This document shows, one piece after another, positions 62,101 through 64,000 of a DNA stretch of 64,000 bases; the first letter of the stretch is position 1; every line of letters starts with the position of its first letter. The stretch is taken from NCBI RefSeq assembly GCF_013373865.1, contig NC_050475.1, positions 17,034,358-17,098,357 of the forward strand, read 5' to 3'. Below the pieces are notes generated by a model that did no database searches, had not been told where the DNA came from, and was given only the letters and a program-made list of their open reading frames with translations. The translations under genes and the position numbers were made by a program. The stretch is from Monomorium pharaonis (lineage: Eukaryota; Arthropoda; Insecta; Hymenoptera; Formicidae).

Positions 62101-63837
62101 GCGTGTATAAAATGCGAGGTGTTGCTTTCGCGTTATTACCGTCGCAAAAAAAAAAAAAAAAAACAAATTAACAACTGCACTTCTCATTTGCTCGACTCTC
62201 TAAATAGGAACCGCTGTCGATCACAAGAAAGATAATTAGATCTTTCAGCGCCTGTGCTACGTATAATACGCGATATATCAACGTGAAAGATCCTAGTAAC
62301 AGTTTCTTCGATAGATAGATAAAGTTTAATGATAGTTTCCTTGACGGAACCGGTGTTAATATCTCCTTGGTAAACGTTTTGTATACTTATTCCATTAGAT
62401 AATTTCACAGTAGACCCGATTTCTTTTTTCTTTTTTTTTTAATTTATTGCAGCATGATACAGGAATTTGTGAAATTGAGTCTTCTCAATGATTCCACGGG
62501 GTCATTTTTTCTCGGCGTGGAGAGGGGGGAGGGATTGCGATAATCGCTGGCAAAGCACTCATTAAGTAAGAGCACAGCAGCTTTCAAGGCTAATAAAGGA
62601 ATTGCGGTCCGTATGTCCATATTTTTAACATTGGACGACGCCACGAGCAAGCACGGCAGGCGCCTTTACGGGCGCATCTTACGCCGGCCAGATGCCACAG
62701 TTTCATTAATAAGTTTCTCTTTCGCGAGAGAATATCGCTTCAGCGTTCTCTCTCGCGTGTGTTACTCGCGAAAACGGGACGACGGGAATCGTCGTTTCGT
62801 TGGCTCATCGATGAGAAACCCATCTGTCGCCGTCGAGCTGTTAAAACGATTCGCCAGTATCGTGCAGGACGTACCAAGATGAAATCCTTTGATTAAAGAA
62901 AAATCGACTTTTTTTTCCATTAATGAGAGAAAATTTATTAATGTAATCCTGTTCAATTGGCGTTAAATAAGCAATAGAATTTAGGACTTAAGTACTTACA
63001 ATTACAAAAAATAAAACGATATAATAATAATCCCCTCGTTTTATATTTAGATTTGATCGTATTATCTTGGGTGTTGTCGAAGTATTAAACAATTTGGATG
63101 TATCCTGCACCTTGTATCAGTTTCGCAAGAAACGTATAACATTTTGCACAATCACGATGAAATTTACCTCGATGCATTAGGGTCATTCTTAGGAGATGAG
63201 TATGCGATTACAAATTTTATGTAGGTCGGGCCTCTGTGTCGCTTTAGTGATTCATAGAAATTTTACATCCTGTAATTAACTAGCAGATGTAGTACAAACA
63301 CGATGTAGTATGGCCAATGTTCACAATTGAAATAAATGCCAAATCATGTTTTGCTCATATAACTTCATCTTTTGGTTATATATCTATATTGAGAATATTT
63401 ATTCTAAATTGTAATAAATTTCTTTATGCTTAGCTTCATTTTTCTCGTCATGTGCTAATTCGGCGGAAACACATATTCTATTAAATTCCACACAAGACTT
63501 TGGCGGAAATATAATGGAATGTCTCCAAAGTAACTCGACACACCGTACGAGGAACGGCGCTTTTGCGCTTATGACCTCGGCAAAATTCGTAACGTGGAGA
63601 ATCGCGCGGTGCGGTTACGTATGCAGCTGTCGTGTGATCTAACGTCAATAACAGCGCGACACCGGCAGCACACCGTAATATGTCACTAACCTCCGTGTTC
63701 GTTTCGTTTTTCCAGGTTACTCACAAAGTGACGAGTCAGGTGATGGTGCTCAAGATGAATCAGCTAGCGGCGAACAGGCCGAATATGCTCAAGGAAGTTC
63801 AGCTCATGAACAAGCTCAGCCATCCGAACATACTCAG
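44118..63837 (+). CDS. cdi: TESK / center divider family dual-specificity kinase, N-terminal part (continues past the right edge)
   Basis: Two exons are visible: 44118-46207, with coding from the ATG at 44909, and 63716-63837. They join in phase 0 across a 17.5-kb GT-AG intron. The first 415 residues are Ser/Thr/Pro-rich and probably disordered. The kinase domain then begins: the glycine-rich loop IGAGFFSEVYK ends at residue 433. The second exon gives the catalytic lysine in VMVLK (K446), the helix-C glutamate in LKEVQLM (E460) and LSHPNILR, all diagnostic of TESK1/2 rather than LIMK. TESK kinases phosphorylate cofilin and shape actin; fly center divider is the insect relative. The second exon ends in phase 2 at GTGAGC (63838), so the rest lies to the right. 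The ATG at 44909 is the first in frame after a stop at 44762. The long N-terminal extension is unusual for the family. Confidence 0.88.
46231..46634. mobile_element. 404-bp MITE with perfect 38-bp inverted ends (ACACTGAGAG)
   Basis: Both ends read ACACTGAGAGAAAAATATCG and continue identically to 38 bp; pairing extends further with mismatches to about 85 bp. It is inserted only 23 bp downstream of the TESK splice donor. The near-identity of the ends suggests it is recent compared with other elements here. Confidence 0.9.
47030..47240. promoter_or_regulatory. GC-rich island in TESK intron
   Basis: About 200 bp with GCCGCCGCC-type runs and dense CpG, in AT-rich intron. No coding signature. Regulatory role inferred only from composition. 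Confidence 0.25.
48007..48201. mobile_element. 195-bp MITE, related to 7325-7569
   Basis: Begins ACACGGAGATAATTCTTTCC and ends with a diverged complement. Inner motifs GAATTTTACTATA and AACAAAATTTACTAAAA match the element at 7325-7569 in the same order. Confidence 0.75.
48207..48391. mobile_element. 185-bp MITE with CACTGAAAAAAAAGTAATTG ends
   Basis: The left end GCACTGAAAAAAAAGTAATT and the right end (reverse-complemented) CACACTAAGAAAAAAAGTAA pair and continue through GATTGATT-like bases. It directly follows the MITE at 48007-48201 with only 5 bp between. Confidence 0.75.
48640..49180. promoter_or_regulatory. GC-rich island in TESK intron with (CTAC)n tract
   Basis: CpG-dense sequence with CTCTCTCT-rich start and an embedded CTAC tetranucleotide array. 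Could be an alternative promoter or enhancer. A frame at 48721-49035 crosses the tandem repeat and is not credible as protein. Confidence 0.3.
48912..48960. repeat. (CTAC)n tetranucleotide microsatellite
   Basis: About 49 bp of CTAC units with one interruption (CCATCTA). Confidence 0.95.
49540..52000. other. AT-rich part of TESK intron
   Basis: No gene, no clear element. It has a poly(A) run near 49985 and a moderately GC-rich patch at 51290-51500 whose open frame shows no known motif. Confidence 0.45.
52000..52560. promoter_or_regulatory. GC-rich island in TESK intron
   Basis: About 550 bp of CpG-dense DNA with Arg-rich open frames on both strands, typical of composition alone. Candidate regulatory region. 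Confidence 0.3.
52731..53131. mobile_element. 400-bp inverted-repeat element with ATATACAG ends
   Basis: The left arm starts TATACAGGCTGTTCCCCTCC and the right arm, reverse-complemented, starts TATATACAGTGGTGTCCC. Both continue through CGAACATGTTGGTCAACGC or a near copy and AACATAAAAGTCCAATATTG. Arms are about 120-130 bp and roughly 80-85 percent alike by eye. Confidence 0.75.
53180..53760. promoter_or_regulatory. GC-rich island in TESK intron
   Basis: CpG-rich with many CGCG and TCGCG words, including a local repeat of GGACGTCGC near 53636-53655. No recognised coding sequence. Confidence 0.3.
53770..55490. other. AT-rich part of TESK intron
   Basis: No gene recognised. CACACA-type short tracts occur near 54553 and 54723 within two related phrases (AATTATTAAACTAACAATTA at 54512 and 54690), hinting at a local tandem duplication of about 180 bp. 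Confidence 0.45.
55500..55960. promoter_or_regulatory. GC-rich island in TESK intron
   Basis: CpG-dense, with TCGCTCG-type words. Overlapping frames on both strands lack conserved motifs. Confidence 0.3.
56138..56165. repeat. Perfect 12-bp stem, 4-nt loop hairpin followed by T-run
   Basis: CTCGTCACTTTT and its exact complement, followed by TTTTTTGTC. It looks like a bacterial terminator, but in this context it is more likely a chance or transposon-derived palindrome. Confidence 0.7.
56813..57004. mobile_element. 192-bp MITE, GCACTGAG family
   Basis: The left end GCACTGAGAAAAAAATATTG pairs with the right end AACTTTTTTTTTTTTCCGTG. Internal blocks TTTTTCAACTGAATTAA and AAATACTTGAAT match the element at 40656-40896. 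Confidence 0.75.
57065..57099. repeat. (CA)n microsatellite
   Basis: About 35 bp of CA with two interruptions. Confidence 0.9.
57700..61420. other. Mixed AT-rich part of TESK intron
   Basis: No gene recognised. It contains a perfect 22-bp palindrome at 60026-60047 and moderately GC-rich patches near 59620-59890 and 60330-60620. A splice-bounded 57-nt open segment at 58718-58774 is discussed as a finding. Confidence 0.4.
61430..62110. promoter_or_regulatory. GC-rich island in TESK intron
   Basis: About 680 bp of CpG-rich sequence with a short GA tract, followed by a poly(A) run near 62146. Frames on both strands are Arg/Ser-rich and overlapping, with no motif. Candidate regulatory region or alternative 5' exon. 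Confidence 0.3.
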
Positions 63838-64000
63838 GTGAGCGAGGCATGAGAATCGAATCCGGTTCACTTTTGCCGGTGAAATTCCGTTTTGCGATCG
63901 AAGAAAATCACTCGGCCGTACGTGCCGAATTCGATGAGGACGATAAAATGAATTTCTACCCGCTCCGTTTGCCCGCTTAATCTTTGTGTTGCGGGCAGAC

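Larger units (their letters stand above)
46208..63715 (+). other. 17.5-kb intron of the TESK gene
   Basis: From GTAAGA at 46208 to TTTTTCCAG ending at 63715. AT-rich DNA alternates with short CpG-rich islands and several MITEs, listed separately. No second gene was recognised on either strand; open frames inside are short and lack conserved motifs. Such islands in a long intron are candidates for enhancers or alternative promoters. Confidence 0.8.

Noticed and set aside
1..64000. tRNA, rRNA or telomeric repeats
   Set aside because: I scanned for cloverleaf-type arms, rRNA words and TTAGG arrays and found nothing convincing; a covariance-model search would be needed to exclude small RNA genes.

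Overview
The window looks like nuclear DNA of an insect, most likely a hymenopteran and probably an ant (inference). It has very AT-rich intergenic DNA with sharp CpG-rich islands, spliced genes with short GT-AG introns, many small inverted-repeat transposons with CACTGAG-like ends, BEL/Pao-type Gag sequences and a decayed LINE. There are no bacterial-style operons. Most open frames over 60 codons are chance or antisense frames; the real genes had to be assembled from exons.

Layout. (1) 1-15.7 kb: a minus-strand cluster of GNAT/arylalkylamine N-acetyltransferase-like genes. One intact four-exon copy lies at 2726-4187 (238 aa) and a second at 13316-15623 (279 aa, with a possible mitochondrial leader). 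Between them is a broken copy (7026-8366) inside a segmental duplication. A 3.2-kb inverted-repeat-bounded element of unknown class (8605-11835) sits where that broken copy should continue. (2) 15.7-34.1 kb: AT-rich accessory DNA with three tandem units, each carrying a Gag-only BEL/Pao-like reading frame (21329-22564 intact; 29703-30338 broken; 31056-32336 with one in-frame stop). A decayed non-LTR retrotransposon (about 25.9-29.39 kb) lies between units 1 and 2. (3) 34.36-37.08 kb, minus strand: a complete eight-exon nucleostemin-family GTPase gene (GNL3/Ns1, 566 aa). (4) 38.7-64 kb, plus strand: a CpG-rich promoter and probable 5' exon, a 4.3-kb first intron, a large exon (44118-46207), a 17.5-kb intron and a 122-nt exon (63716-63837). 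Together these encode the start of a TESK/center divider kinase that runs off the right edge.

Ns1 and the TESK gene are divergent, with about 1.6 kb between the Ns1 start codon and the CpG island. They are ordinary conserved genes. The most unusual material is the tandem Gag-only family, whose copies share flanks on both sides, and the unclassified 3.2-kb element. All exon joins were checked by hand for GT-AG borders and reading phase. No database search or transcript evidence was available.
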